Assembly (NCBI GenBank): GCA_031308135.1
Contig: JAHLJT010009436.1
Location: 218,751,286-218,815,285 of the forward strand
Source of the DNA: Acheta domesticus
Lineage: Eukaryota; Arthropoda; Insecta; Orthoptera; Gryllidae
Length of the DNA: 64,000 nucleotides
Reading direction: 5' to 3'
The position numbers and the translations under genes were made by a program. This document shows, piece by piece, positions 11,371-25,817 of this stretch (position 1 is the first letter of the stretch; every line of letters begins with the position of its first letter). The notes beneath the pieces are model-generated. The model saw only the letters and a program-made list of their open reading frames with translations. It did not search any database and had not been told where the DNA came from.

Positions 11371-14300
11371 ATTTTTTATAAATGGGCGATTTTGAGCTCA
11401 ATTTGATACAACTTGAGTTTTCAAAAAACTTAATTGAAAATCATTTGAAGCACTTCAACTCACAAATGCAATAATGTAAAAAATTGTCCATTAATATATT
11501 AACACGAAAAATATTTTAAAAGAACTTTTAAATGATTGAAGTTATTGCAATGCAGTTTTCACGGAAGTGCATGAGGGAATTGGGCTAATTGATGTGTGTA
11601 TTTATTTCTATTTTATCACTTGTATTTTACAAGATATTTGAGGTAACTGTTTTTCACTTGGAAATACACTTTTTCTCTCTCTCTCTCTCTTTTTTTTTGC
11701 TTTATCATGACGAGGGTAAAAAGACGAATCCAATGATATACATATTGTCTTATATTAGATAAAAGACATATTGTCACCTCTTGCAACTGAAAATGTATTT
11801 ATTTCCCATACTTCCTTTCTTGAAAATCTTCTTAGCATACCCGGGAGCCAATTAGATGCTGTTTGGTGACTTCAATTTTCCCAGTGTAAAATGGAATGTT
11901 GGTACCTTTGCTAGCTACCCAGTTTTTGAGAGTGGTGCCACTTTGTGTGAAAAAACTTGTGCTAATATATAAGAAAAGGTGATTAGTTTGTTGAATCTTT
12001 TTCAGAATAATTTTGTAAATAATTCTAACGATGTTATGTTGGCCCTGATATATACTAATGGCAGTCGTCATCCGGTTGCTGGTTCTTGTGAGGGAGTTTT
12101 ATCAGCTGATGCTTACCATCCACCATTGTGCTTATTTTATGAACCTTCTGTGGGACGAGATAATTATTAGGATGGGGGCAGGATCTATGACTCTGCAAAT
12201 TTTAATATCATTAAATAATTTCTGTGTAACCTGTGCTCAGCTTTGGTTTCATCTGATTGTTGTTTTTCTGATAGTGTCTCAATGTTTTACAATTTATACG
12301 AGTGTATAGATCTGTATGTTCCAAAAAGAAAATTGATAAAATCCTGCTCTCCGTGGTGGTACGCGAAGATATAGTAGCAGTAGCAAGCAGTAGTATAGCA
12401 GTGATGGAGAAGAGGTCGACAATTCTGCTAATGTGCCAGTGATAAACACATTGGATGTTTCTTATGATGTAACATTTAGGGTTAAAAATGGATACCAATG
12501 GAGTCCCCACACTCCATTGGTAACACAAACATGTTGTGCGTAAATATCCTGGGCTAGTTCCAGGAATTACTGTTTCGTCTCCATTGGATGCTTTCAATTT
12601 GTTCTTTAGTGATGAGATAAAGGAAGAAATATTACGATGTACAAATCATGAGGCAAAACGGGTTGCTGATTGTGAAAGGAAAATGTGGATTAATATGACA
12701 AGGGAAGAATTAGATGCGTTTCTTGGCTTCGTGATAATACACATATATATGAAAAAAGTAAACAATAAAGAGAAAAAAATGATGTAAAAGACTGGAAGCA
12801 CTCGTATCAAGTTGTAAATTGCGGGAAGAGAATGCATTGCAATTAATGCAAGAGAATGCAATTAAATACAGTCAGTTCCAGTAATAGTAAACTCCTGGGG
12901 ACTTAAAAGTTTGGTTCCTTACATCAGAGGTTCACTATATCTGATGATGTTAAAATTAAATGGAATTTCTCCTCAATTACCGATTTTATTAATATGCAGC
13001 AAAATTCATTAACAGCACCAAAATGAAAATTTCAATATCTTTATTACTATGTAAACAAATCAATTATTTTCAATTGTTTGCTTCGTACATTTCTCATTAG
13101 ATCCTTATCCAGAGTTTGTGCTGTCTCCATACTTGATTTTGCATTGTTCACTATCTCTATCGTAATGCATCTTGACACATTTCAATATATCTTGCACTGT
13201 TGGAACACCTTTCCACCCTCCAAAGGCCTTTATAATTGCCTAATAACATATGAGATCCAATTAATTTCCAGGACTTAATAGGTTCATTATAGCCAAGGTT
13301 CACGTTCACTAGAACCGAATCTTCTTATGCTTATTTGTAATGTAAATTAAACAGAACCAGTGAATTAAGCTCACTATAACCGGAGTTGACTGAATAGTCT
13401 TTATGACAGGACCAATGAAAAATTAAGCAGTAAAAGGCAGGAATATGTAAAATGTAGTAACATTAAAACTGGGTTTTACTATAAGTATCTCATGTGGCAG
13501 GTCACATAACCTGCTCTGAAGCAATCAGCTTCGGAGGAAATTTTATCACAGCCACGGTTCAGCATTACTGCTCATATGGCTCACATGGAGTCACCCCAAA
13601 AGTAAGCAGCTGCCTGTCAGCAGTCAGTACTCAATGCATGGGTTTGGGTTGCGATAATGTTAGGCTGCAAAAGGTGCTTCGAACTACCCCAAAGACATGT
13701 TGTTGCCCCTGGGTAAGTGTTAACAATTTGAGATTTCATCATTCTGTAGGTGATGTCATGAGGTTAACGATAGTGTGTGGCAACTGAATATGAAACCGTC
13801 AGATAGTTTTACACTGCTGCAATCATAGTATCCAATGACCCATCACATCATTCTGTTTATTACAGAAGACTCTGTTGTCAATTTTTTTCATATTTTTAAG
13901 ATTAAATAAACACTAATTACCTCTTTTTTCTTCTTTTCATCATCCTTTGTATCTACTTCAGCTTTCGGAGGAGGATCAGGGTCAGAAGATTTCTTATCTT
14001 CTTTCTCTTCTTCTGCTTTCTCAGCCTCTGTTTTGATAGCTTTTGTTAGTCTAGCAATAAGTTGGGATTTGAGACCCTTTGGACTCAAAGTTCGAGCTTC
14101 AAGTTCCTGTCGCAGCTCGTTAACCTAGAGAATACATAAAAAAAAAAATATTTCAAGGAAATGATAAATAATCTACCAAAATTGAACACTGAACGAATTT
14201 TAAATTGAATGAATGATTTATTTAATTACCAAATTTTATCTTTCACGTTTGCAAAAAAGACCAAAATAGCAAATGGAGTCTACAGAACGTATTGAAATTT

Positions 14301-17300
14301 TTGTAATCTTAAAATCAATTTGCAGAAAAAAGTACCTGAACACTGGACATTGATACATCGTATAGCAGACTCTGAAAATAATTTCCTTAAATGAATCATA
14401 CTAACAGCAGTGAAGCAGTTAGCAATAAAAATTTAGCATACTACCTTGAAACATAAGCCAGAACAGAGCTATTAAATTTCATACCTTCATCCCTTTTGGG
14501 TCAAGTTCTGAATAATGTGTAGGTTCCCGCTTGACTTCTTGTGTACACTCCTCTTCCTGCAATCAAATTATTAATCCATTATTATTCCATTTAAAGCATG
14601 ATTATAGAGCACAACTGCCTAAAAACACAACAGGGCTAAGGTAAGGGAGCTAAAAAGCATAACTGAAGCTGGGTTGTTATGAAGATTAGAGAGTCAAGAT
14701 AAGCAACAAAATTTCACATAATGCCTCAAAATACATTTACATCAACCACGAACAATTTTACTTTAACTCAAAACTCTGTTCTTGAGGAAAACACAGAGAA
14801 CAAAGCACTTTTTTTTTCAGTAGAAAGTTAAAAAATAAAGGCAGTTGCTCTGTGTTTCAAATGTAGTATGCATTTTCAACACAATCTTATGAATACGTAG
14901 ATCACCAAAGGCTCGAACACATTCATATTATGGTCTGTTGCTTAATAGCAATTTTCCCTTACGTGCATCTACCTATGACACAAAAAATGTGTTAAAAGCC
15001 TGCTTACAGGATTCCTCTGTCACAGGCAACAAAAGAGCCATTCCATATCAAAATCATAAGCAAGCACACAATACCCAAAATTCCTTATGACTGGTGGAAC
15101 TCGCCTCATCGCTGCATTTCAGCCAACATTTACCTAGGATACTATGGTGCTATTTTCAGCAACCAAAAGTAAAGTACCAAAAGGTGGTCAGCTTTTTATT
15201 CAACTCCATTCACATCAACACTGCAGCAGCATTGCTGAACGTAGCTGTTGTCTGCCCCACCAAGAGTATTCCTCAACCTTGGATACTGGTGGCACACACC
15301 CACAAGTAAAATTCGCCAGCTTTGCCAAATTCAGGGAACTACTTCGACCCAAATTCTTGTTGCAAAGAAAGAAAAAGCTTCTAAAGCACTGCATTGTATC
15401 CGAGTCCAATTACGTTCTTTTAAAAAAGCATTCATTCCAAAAGAAAGGTTTTAGTTCTTTTAGTTATTGACGAAATATACTGCAGAATTCTTAGACATAT
15501 GCTTCAAGATCACTAGAATGTTTTATGATATCTATATAAATTACAATCATTTACTATATAAATATGAGTACCTCCACTCTAATCAAGGAGATTTTGAGTA
15601 AATTTGAACATTAACAAATTCTGTCAATGACGGTTTTCATTTAACTTTAATTACTTACTAGACTGTCACAAGATGACCAGGTACTGCAAAATAAAATAAT
15701 AAAATCTTTCTCACCTTTCGCCTGAAATGAGCAATAAATAAAATAATAAAAACACCTACCATTGGATGTAACTTGAATACATATATTTACAGTAAAATCA
15801 CTTATCATTCCTCAATTTTCAAAATCAAAATGCATCATTTTCACAGGAAGTCATTATTGTTGAAGGGAAAGCAGCAAAAACAGCCAAAAGTTTTTAACGT
15901 TCACTCAAATGTTTACTGACTTGAGATTGAACTTATAGCACACATCCAGGTGCTGGATATCACAGCTGTTTTTTTATCAACATATCAGATACTTATCAAT
16001 TATATATTTATGATTTTACTGTATTAGATCTGTTGTCAGGACCTATACCTCATAAAAAGGTATTCTTCAATGATCTTATTTGAAATACTTTCAAGGCACC
16101 CATTCCACCAACTTCATGACAGAATTTGTTAATGCAAAATAGACAACAATACGTACAACAGCTATCATTATGAGAAATTTATTGCAAGCTGTTAAAATCC
16201 ATTCTGCAAGAATCTGCATCATCAGCCAGTTGCCCTGAAGTATGGCGCCACTGTTCTCCGATGGAATCACTCATTCCCATCTGATGCCTGACAAGAAAAA
16301 CAAATTTTATATATATACTTTTCACAGGTGACACACCACAAGGGAGGGAGAAGAGAGAAAGCAATAGAGAAAGTAACTAGGCTATGGTTGCTGTGCCTTT
16401 TCATCGCCCGTCGCTCCATTTGCTATATCCTGGTCGGCCTTCAGCTTGCGTTCCAGTTGCTTCTTGTAGTTGAGATGCAAGCCGTCCCATTCGAGACGGG
16501 TAGGCACACAGCTCCAAACATCTGGGAGAAATAGTACCACTGTTTCAACCCGCGCTGGCACCACACGCCCCTTGTGTGTAGTCTCGCCACGACGGTAGTA
16601 AATCTCCAGGAACCGATACCTGTGAGGGTCAAAAGTTACCCTCTGGTTACAACAACATTAATACTGACAGAATGACACAAAATGCGGGACAACCAATGCT
16701 ACTTCTTCCGAAATCAGAACACTGAGCAACTTAACAGCAGGGCACAATAAAAAAAGACCTAAAGGCAAGAAAGTGCGGGCAACATCAACAACACAAGCAT
16801 GTGTTCTTCGGCAACTGTAAAAATACAAAAAAAATAACAACCAACAACAACCAACAACACAAAACTTACCCCTACATTTCAGGAATGAAGTCGTAAATTA
16901 GGTTCCATCACTCACACTTTACAATCCTCCTGACATGAGCTTTCATGCTAATGTAAGGTGTGGCCAAAGCTTAAACACCTTCATGCATCATTATAACATT
17001 AACACCAAAAAAGGGCCTTATTATGTCAAAAGAGATACCAATGTAGCAGCATAAGCAAACATTGAACTTCCTACATTTAAAGTTTTTCTGACCTTATTGC
17101 CCTTCATCCTTATGAACTGTCGTACTAATTTCTCAATATTAAGTACTAATATAGATACAAAATAAAAATAAATAAATAAATTTAAAAAACACTGACCACA
17201 AGGCACATGCAAATTGCTGCATAAGGTAAATAACTGTCTTAATTTTAATTAATCTTCCAGATTTTTTTTTTCAAAATGCACTGGAAACAGTTTAATATTC

Positions 17301-20300
17301 TCTTGAAGTGATTATAAATATAATAAAGCAAAACATTCATATGATTAAAAGCGTTTTTGGAAGGAGTAAGTAAACAAAAAAAAAAAAAAAAAAAAAAGAG
17401 CTGCAATTTGACACAATATAAAAAGAGACAAAAAAGTTCTGTTTTTAGACTGCAAAACACCAATGAAATCAATATTGAAATAGTGTACATGGAGAAACAT
17501 GCACAACTTTTTTTTGATGATCCTTCTCTACCAACACTGTGACACTGACACTGTATTAATCAAACCTCTATCGCAAGTTTTGATACTAAAGTGAAAATCT
17601 CTACTTTGTAACTTCAAGCATAATTTGGAAGTACAGATGTTCTCTTACTGTCGTTTATGATAGGAACAATGCATTTTTTAATATCAACTGAACCTTTCAT
17701 ATATCAATGTTTCACATTTCTTCTCCGTCCTGGATGACAAAGAAAGTAAGTGTCATGCACAGCTATTGTGAACAAGTGTAGCTTATGAAACACATGCTTG
17801 TTAAATATTTGCTAGGTATTAATAACATTCACTGCATTAAATGCCACTGCCCTATGAAATACTTAAATTTAACCATATGATTAGCCTGTGTGGTAATCAG
17901 AAAACCAGAGTGTTGAAAGTTCAATCAAATCTCCTTGTATGTGTCCAGCTTACCTTTCTCACCTAACTCTATATTTACATAAATGATTCCAAAAGTATTG
18001 TTATTTTCACTTTACTATATTATAAACAAAAATAGCCTTATAGCAATATTTTGATTGACACAAATAGAATATTCTTATAACTACTAAGAGACTTTTTCAC
18101 AATATAGAGACAATCAGGTTTGACTTACCACTGTGTACAACTGGAAAGATTAATTCCTGTGAGGGCTCTGCATGTTCGAATAGCAGTCTTGATCAGCACA
18201 GACGGATCCCTCTCAGGATTAGGTCCATCGAGAGATGGACTCCACGGACCACCAACAGCCATGGTTTCGTTTTTGCCTCGAAGCCCCACGAGGAAGTTGA
18301 TCAGCCGAGTAGGGTGAACAAAATCACGTTCATCAGCATCTTTATCTTTCTCTTCAGCAAGTTGGCAGCACTTACGGTACACGTCATCCATGGAAGGCAT
18401 GCTCATAAGCATTACCTGCAATTTTGAGATTTACTGATATTACAAAACAACTAAGGTAATTTAAAGAAATTAATTTTAATTCAGTGAAGAAGAATTAAAT
18501 CAATTCTTGCACAATTGGTAATCATACTTTACACATCACAATTTATGTAACAGCAGAAAAAATAAATATTATAAGAAAAAATGTCATGTGTCATTCTCCA
18601 AACTTATGTCAATTATGTCATTCTCCAAATGAGAAGTCTATGGGACAATAAAATACTATTACAATGTTAATTTCCAGCATAGTTCTTCCCACTGTATACC
18701 TAGGAAGTTCCTAAGCTTTGAATGTTTCATTACTACAAAATAAAATCACCTACATCTATTCAGTCTGAACAATAATGAGAGGAGATATTCCATGGTTTAC
18801 TGCTTGTGATAAGTACTACAAATACCCACCTTTGCAGAAAATAAATAATCTGCATCTGCAGGTTCTAATGTTGTAGGATTTTCAAGAACAGGATCTACTT
18901 CTTTATTCATAACATGGAACGAACAAGGACGGTCTAGAGTAAATGGACTTGTAGGAGGAAAAGCATCTATCCATCTGATGTTAGTAGAGAAGAAGTCAGA
19001 AGGAATATAAAGATTGGTGTAGCGTCTTCTTAACTCTAATACGTCTGCTTCAGGCCTAGACACACAAAGAACAAAAGTTTTAAAATGTCGAAACAAATTA
19101 AAATATTCATTCTCTTTTTCAGATACTCACAGATCTAATGAAATTTTCGGAATTTGTACCATATATCGTGGTACAATTCTCGACCGCCTTGGCCTCGGTC
19201 GAGGGCTCTTACTTCGCCGACGGACTGAAGGACTCCTCTTTTCCTTCTCTTCCCTATCCCTGAAAAAAGGCACAACCAAATGCCTGAGTTTTCACAATGA
19301 AATATATCTTGAAAGTGCAAACAATACTATTGACAGCTTAAAAAAAATTCAGTCTCTTTGGCCACAATACAGGAGCTGCAGTACCACAAAACATTCCTTT
19401 CCTGGGAAGCTAACCATGCACAGCAGTTGAGAGGTATGCCACACACAATTTAATGAGCCACCCTATTCCCTATAACCTACAGTTCAGGAACTTTGAACAC
19501 AATCTTGGTAATCTGACAGGTTTCAGACCAAAAAACAACAAAAGATTTGCTTTTCTTTAGGTCAATTACCTTCTTTGAAAAAATAATTTTGGGAGGGAAG
19601 GTCTGAATATTAATGTTACTTGTATTACAATGAAGTCAGAACAATGCATTTATTTTCTGCTAAGTCCACCATTGAAGTCACCCTGCAAAGCAATGAAACT
19701 GCTTTCGAACAAGCCCTCAACAACTTCTCACAGTAATGTTCATAATTGGGACCAAACTTTATGAGAGCCCCCTGACCCCAAGCAGATGATAAAGAGGTGG
19801 GAATCCAATTTAATGACTGACCTGCTCTCCATGCTATCTTGAGTTTTGAACCACCTCTGCAGGAGGAAATTTCAGAATAACCAAGTGTTACATGCTTGGC
19901 TTTTTATATATAAGGATATAAAAGGAATGTTTAAGCTGTACCAAAACATCATAAGTTTGAATTGGTAGATATGAAGCTTAAAGAAGACGGTAAGAGAATG
20001 AGAACTTTACATCCTTGGCCCTGACCTTCAGTCATTGCAATTTATGTAAAACAACCTTGAGGCTGTACAACACATATTTTCCAAGTACTTTTACACCAAA
20101 ATACTTCTTTGCAAACACACAAGACACCACATTCTTGGACAGCCTCACATCAGCAAGCGCACAGTGGCTAACGCCAATATTAGCATGATGATGTTCAAAA
20201 TTACTCCTTCAGCATAATTTATAGCCTTATCCAAACTTTTTGGCAATGTGATAACATCCAAATTTTGGACATTAGCCATTTGAGATATTCTAGCACATTC

Positions 20301-23300
20301 TATACAGCCTTATCATGGAGGTACCACATCCAAGCAATGAAAGTAGAACTTGCTGCACTTCTCACTATTATACAGACCAATGTACTTTTTTAGAAAAGCT
20401 CAAAGGTAAAAATAGTTTTATTAAAAGCAATTTTTCTAATTTATTTACTCTAATCTACATACTATATTTATTCTTTGACATATTAAAGAAAAGAGATGCA
20501 ATTTGATCATAGTATAGACAGTAAAACACTTAATACCCAGAACAATTAAAATTCCCAGACTGACAGTTGGGAGTGAGGTAATGCTGTCTTGCCATACACT
20601 TGCAAGACAGGCACAAGTTTTGTCAGTCTAGCCCAAGCATGTAGTGTTTATTATTGCTCAGTTACGTCAAACGGGCTCCCTTTATGATCTTTGATATCTA
20701 TTTAGTTTCTACTTTTAGATTCATTATTAAAACATTGGAGAACCAACATTTTATATTACATTGCAGTATAAATATGTACTTAATCTCATTGTTTCTATAA
20801 AGTTACAAAGCAACAATAACTCATACCTCCAGTCACAGTAATAACAGTGGCAATAAAAACAAAACAAAAACATTGACCAAACTGCAGATAACACACTAGG
20901 ATGATGCAATTACCTACAACAAGAGTGGTGTCTGAGGTAACTCTGACTAAGGAGCACTGACTTGCAAGTGGTTCTAGAATGGGCTTTGACATCTGTGTTG
21001 GGACATCAAAATTTGAAGTTTACGACTGTGTGGCTGAGTACCCTGCTCTTCATAAAACAATTGCTGTTAATCCCTTAGAAATTGTAATTGGACATTTATC
21101 TTCACTCCTATTCAACTTGTCAATGACTGGAATTCCAACTACCCATATACAGCTCTAAAACTCACCTAACTCTTTCCTCCCTACGTTTCTTCCTATCAGT
21201 TTCTTCTTCATCTGTGTCTCTTCCTCTTTCTTTAGATCTTTCTCGACGTCTTGACTTTGGCTGATTATTTCTGGCGAAGTTGGAATTTCCTGAACTCTCT
21301 AAAACAAAAAATATTCAAAAATCTATGAAAAATTACTTGATATAAGTGAATTGCCCACCTAGGGATTACACGACCTTGAAATTGGTGATCGAGTTTTAGT
21401 ACATCAATGAACTTAGAGCATGCCGGCACTTTTGTAGCTGCTAGTAAGGCCTCCCTAACCAGATAAAGTCAAAAGTGAGGGGTCAGACAAAGTACTCAAG
21501 AAGAAGACAATGAAAAGGCCAGAAGAAGACCAGAAGAAGGACGCATCTACTTATAGGGATTCAAGAAGAAAATGGACAATGGTGAATGAGCAAACAAGGC
21601 ATTCCTTTTCTTGGGGTTAACATACCAAGTCTTTATCTTAACTCGCAACTAATGTCTGGGAGCACTTGTTCTTGTTTTGGCAATTTGGCAACCGCGAGCC
21701 TTTCACTCCAACCGTGGCAGGCATGTACACACAGCAGAGGAGGAGGTGACTGCCACATCATAAGCTGCAGCAACTTTCCTGTTTCTGTGTTTTTCTCACT
21801 CAAGAGTTGAGGTGAGCAAGTACGTGGTTTACACACCAGAATCTTTTCAGGCTGTGCAGTGTAAGTGAGATGGGGTGGGGTGGACAGAGGCATGAGCGGG
21901 CAAACAAAACGTCTCTTTTAGGTGATTCTGTATAGTATGCTTACAAAACGAAACTGAAATAATGGTGTGAGGGACAGTTATGACTGATTTATCGATTTAC
22001 TAATACCAACATAACAATAATTATTATTTTTAAAACACCGGCACAGAGAGATATCAGAAAGATATCTTGTAAAACCTTCATTATTTATAACAATAGTAAT
22101 ATAATATTGATACGGAGTCTGCATTTTAAAACTAGTGGCGCTACAGAATGGCACAGACTTTCCTGTATTAGTTTTCTATTTCCTTGGGTCTTCGTTAGTT
22201 ATTCAGAATTGCCACATTCTCTTTCTTGCCAGCTGCCATCTATCATGGCCAAAAATACATTTTTTTTGTCATTTTCTTAATTTTTCAATTTCCTATTGCT
22301 AGAACGGAAATATTAATTTTAGAATATTAAAGAACACAAAAACCTAGTCATAAACGGCAATTTTCTTTTAAAAATTATGTGCCATTTTAAAGAAAATTGC
22401 ATTTTAGCGCTACTAAAAATGCTTTCACAGAAAATTTTTGAGTTTGCAAAATACTTTATTTGAAATTATTTGAAGCACTTGCACTCACAAATATAAATTT
22501 TACAAATTGCTGGTAATGTGCATATTAAAGATGAGAGAGATCTTTCAAAAAAAGTTACATTTATATCATTTTTGAAAAAACAAAACAATCTGAAAATAAA
22601 CTTTATGTCATATTAAAGAGTGTAATTAGCACTATCCGTTACAAGTTTGAAGAAAAAGATTGCAGACTATATGAGAAAATGGCATTTGAGCGTTTCTAAA
22701 AATGCGGAATTTTGAGCTACTTTTCACAGAAAATGGTTGTGTTTTCAAGAAACTTTACTTGACATTACTTAAAGCACATGTACTCGTAAATATAATAATG
22801 TGAAAAAATCACCACTAATATAAATATTAATGATGTGAGAAACAAGTAAAAAAAATTACATTTTTCCAATTTTTGAAAAAGCAGAAGAATAGATCAATAT
22901 GTTGTTTTTGTCATCTCATAAAATACATTCGGCGCTATACCTACCGAATGTTTAAAGAAAAAATTTGGAGCCGTTTTTAAAAAAATCTTGTGTTTGTAAT
23001 TTTTTAAAATTGCACATAATGCACGCAATATTGCGCAAAAACTACTAAAATTTTCCAAAAAAATGTACATGCCTTAATGAAAGAACTCACATTGGACAAC
23101 AAATTTTATTTAAAAGAAAAATCTCCATCTTCAATTTTGTAGTTCCACAAAGACGCCCGAAAAATTTTAAACTTTTGCAATTTTTGAACAGAGTTATCCG
23201 TGAAAATCAGACTTATGCCACCTTAATAAATGTATTTAACTCTATTCTTACAATAAATTTAAAGAAAAAAATTTGGAGCACTTTCTGAGAAAATTTTGAA

Positions 23301-25761
23301 AATGTCCGGGGAGCTTCATGTAAAGTACCATCAAATTTTACAGAATCTTTTTCAAAATCTCAAAGCTTCGACTAGAACCAGATTGACTAGGGAATATCCA
23401 TTTTGGAACAAATCATAGGTATGGTTTAGGCGCTAGCAGTGTTCATAGACGGAGGTTTTCTTTTCAATTGGTTTTTCGGTACCAAGGACCCACAAAACTG
23501 GGTTTCTGGCTACACCACGTGTTAGGGGATTTTTTTCTCTTAATTTAGCAACTGGTTTTATCCACTTTTTCGTTATCACGGCCCGGCAATTAATTTTTTT
23601 CCGCCGAAAATTCTCCATTTTTCGCGGAGCATTACATAACTTTCCCTATACTACGTATATGACTCAGTGTATACATATGTATACGGGAAAGTAAAAATAA
23701 GAAAACTTTAGTAAAATTATCAAAAAATGTAATAAAATATAAATAAGTAATAAATGAATTAAAATAATTAATAAAAATAATAAAACATTATTTCCTTAAT
23801 ATGACAAAAAACTGAACTTTGAGTAAATGCTCAAAGTGACCACTATTTGCCACGAGACAGGCATTTACTCTTTTCAGTGCAGTGGCTGCAGTACATTGAA
23901 GAGTAGCAAGGAGAGAATAAGCATTTTCTCTTTCTTCCAACTAAAATGAGCCACGTTCTCTCAACTCAAAATCTGAGGGCACGTGGCCGGGGGTTGTTCA
24001 AAGTGAAAGGGATGCGAAAGTATTTCATACACTGCGTAACTGCCAAAACACACATGGTGTTTCTAGACATGGGTTGCAAGCTAAGATAAAGACCTGGCAC
24101 AAGGGAGGTATCTCAAAGCAGCCTCTCCACCCAGAAAACTCAATGTAGGGTTGGTAGCCTGATTCAGAAATTGGATTACTCACAAGTTCCAAAGAACTAA
24201 GGAACAACGAAAAATGGGATCTCTATACTACTATGTAGAAATCTAGACATAGGGTTTGCAAACAAAAATAGAATTTAAAAAAAATTAACTGACATAATGA
24301 GGTATTATTATAAAAAATTAAAAATACTACACAATTAGAAAAATAATGATTTACAGCAGCATCCAACAACAACAACAACAACAGAGAACCTCATCTTGAG
24401 TAGGCATTCTTGTGAAAGCAAAATACAAAAGTAGAATGGTCTTATGTATTTGTGAATGAAAGAATAGAGAAGCAAAATTAAGGTTGAAAGACATAATGTC
24501 AATAATACCAATATATTGTTCTGGAATAAGGAAGAAGAGAGTAAACTATTGAATTTGATGATATATTACAAGATGTAGTACATCAAATGAATAAAACTGA
24601 TAATTTGATGGTAAATCACTAAATAATATAAATTTTAAAATTAAATACATGTATAAAAGGAAGTCTGCTTTTGTGAAAAATGAGGTTCAAGAAATCAAAT
24701 ATCGAAGTTGGGAGAAATACTAATCAGATTTAGAATAGAATGTGCAAGGAATGCATGATAAAGCTAATAGGATTATAACGAAATTAAAAGAAAGGGATAT
24801 GTTAAGACCAGAAAAGGAATGGTGTACTTCAAGCTTTGGTCTTACCCATCTTGCTATACAGAAGTGAATACTGGACAGTAACTTCAGATCAAATGAGAAT
24901 AGAACCCACAAAAGTGCAATTTCTTAGAATTATAGCTTGACATACACTTCTTGACCACATAAAAAATGAAGAAATTAGTCAAGTATTAAATTTTGTCTCA
25001 ATTTTTTAATAACATGCCTTATAGAAGCCAAAACATAAAAGTGAAAATTTTCAAGAGGTACCCAGTTATTAAGGACAATCAATGATTTATTTCTCAATCT
25101 CTGCAATTATATATTGTGCTGTTAAGCAGTGATGTAATCACAATGTAAGTATACTACCTACACAAAGTTTCATTCAGAATTTGGATTCAGATATAATCCA
25201 GCAAAAAGCAAATAAACACATTAGAGATCTGTAAGGCATGCCACTTGCTCACTCACGCATTCTGGGCTCAAGCATCCCACACTTGCTAACTGTGGACTGA
25301 CTCACGGGCCTGAGCAATGGCCCTTCACTTTATGATTGCAGCATTGTGAACAAAACAACTTTTAATTAAAACACTGATGTTAATCTATTTCTTCCTCAAC
25401 AGTAAAATACTTAATTTATTTAATAAATTTTAGGTAAATATTGATAATAAGTCTCCAAAGATAGCAAAAACAGTTTGCTAAAATATTTTCATTCTTGGTT
25501 GAAGCTGGACAGTACATTGCATACATGCAATGTTGGGAGTTTTCCGGAAAGGAAGTGTACTGACTGTTTTTTTATATAAATGTTAGTATTTTGTCAATTA
25601 ATGTCTACTAATTCTACTGATAAGCAAACAGAATTCAAGTTTATGCATGAAAGTGTAAAAAGCAAATTGGAATTTAAATGTATTTGACATTCTTTTAAAT
25701 TTCAAAATTGTCCCATTCTTATAAACATTGTTGTCTGCATGCTTGCTTATCACCACTAATT

Positions 25762-25817
<56 letters not shown>

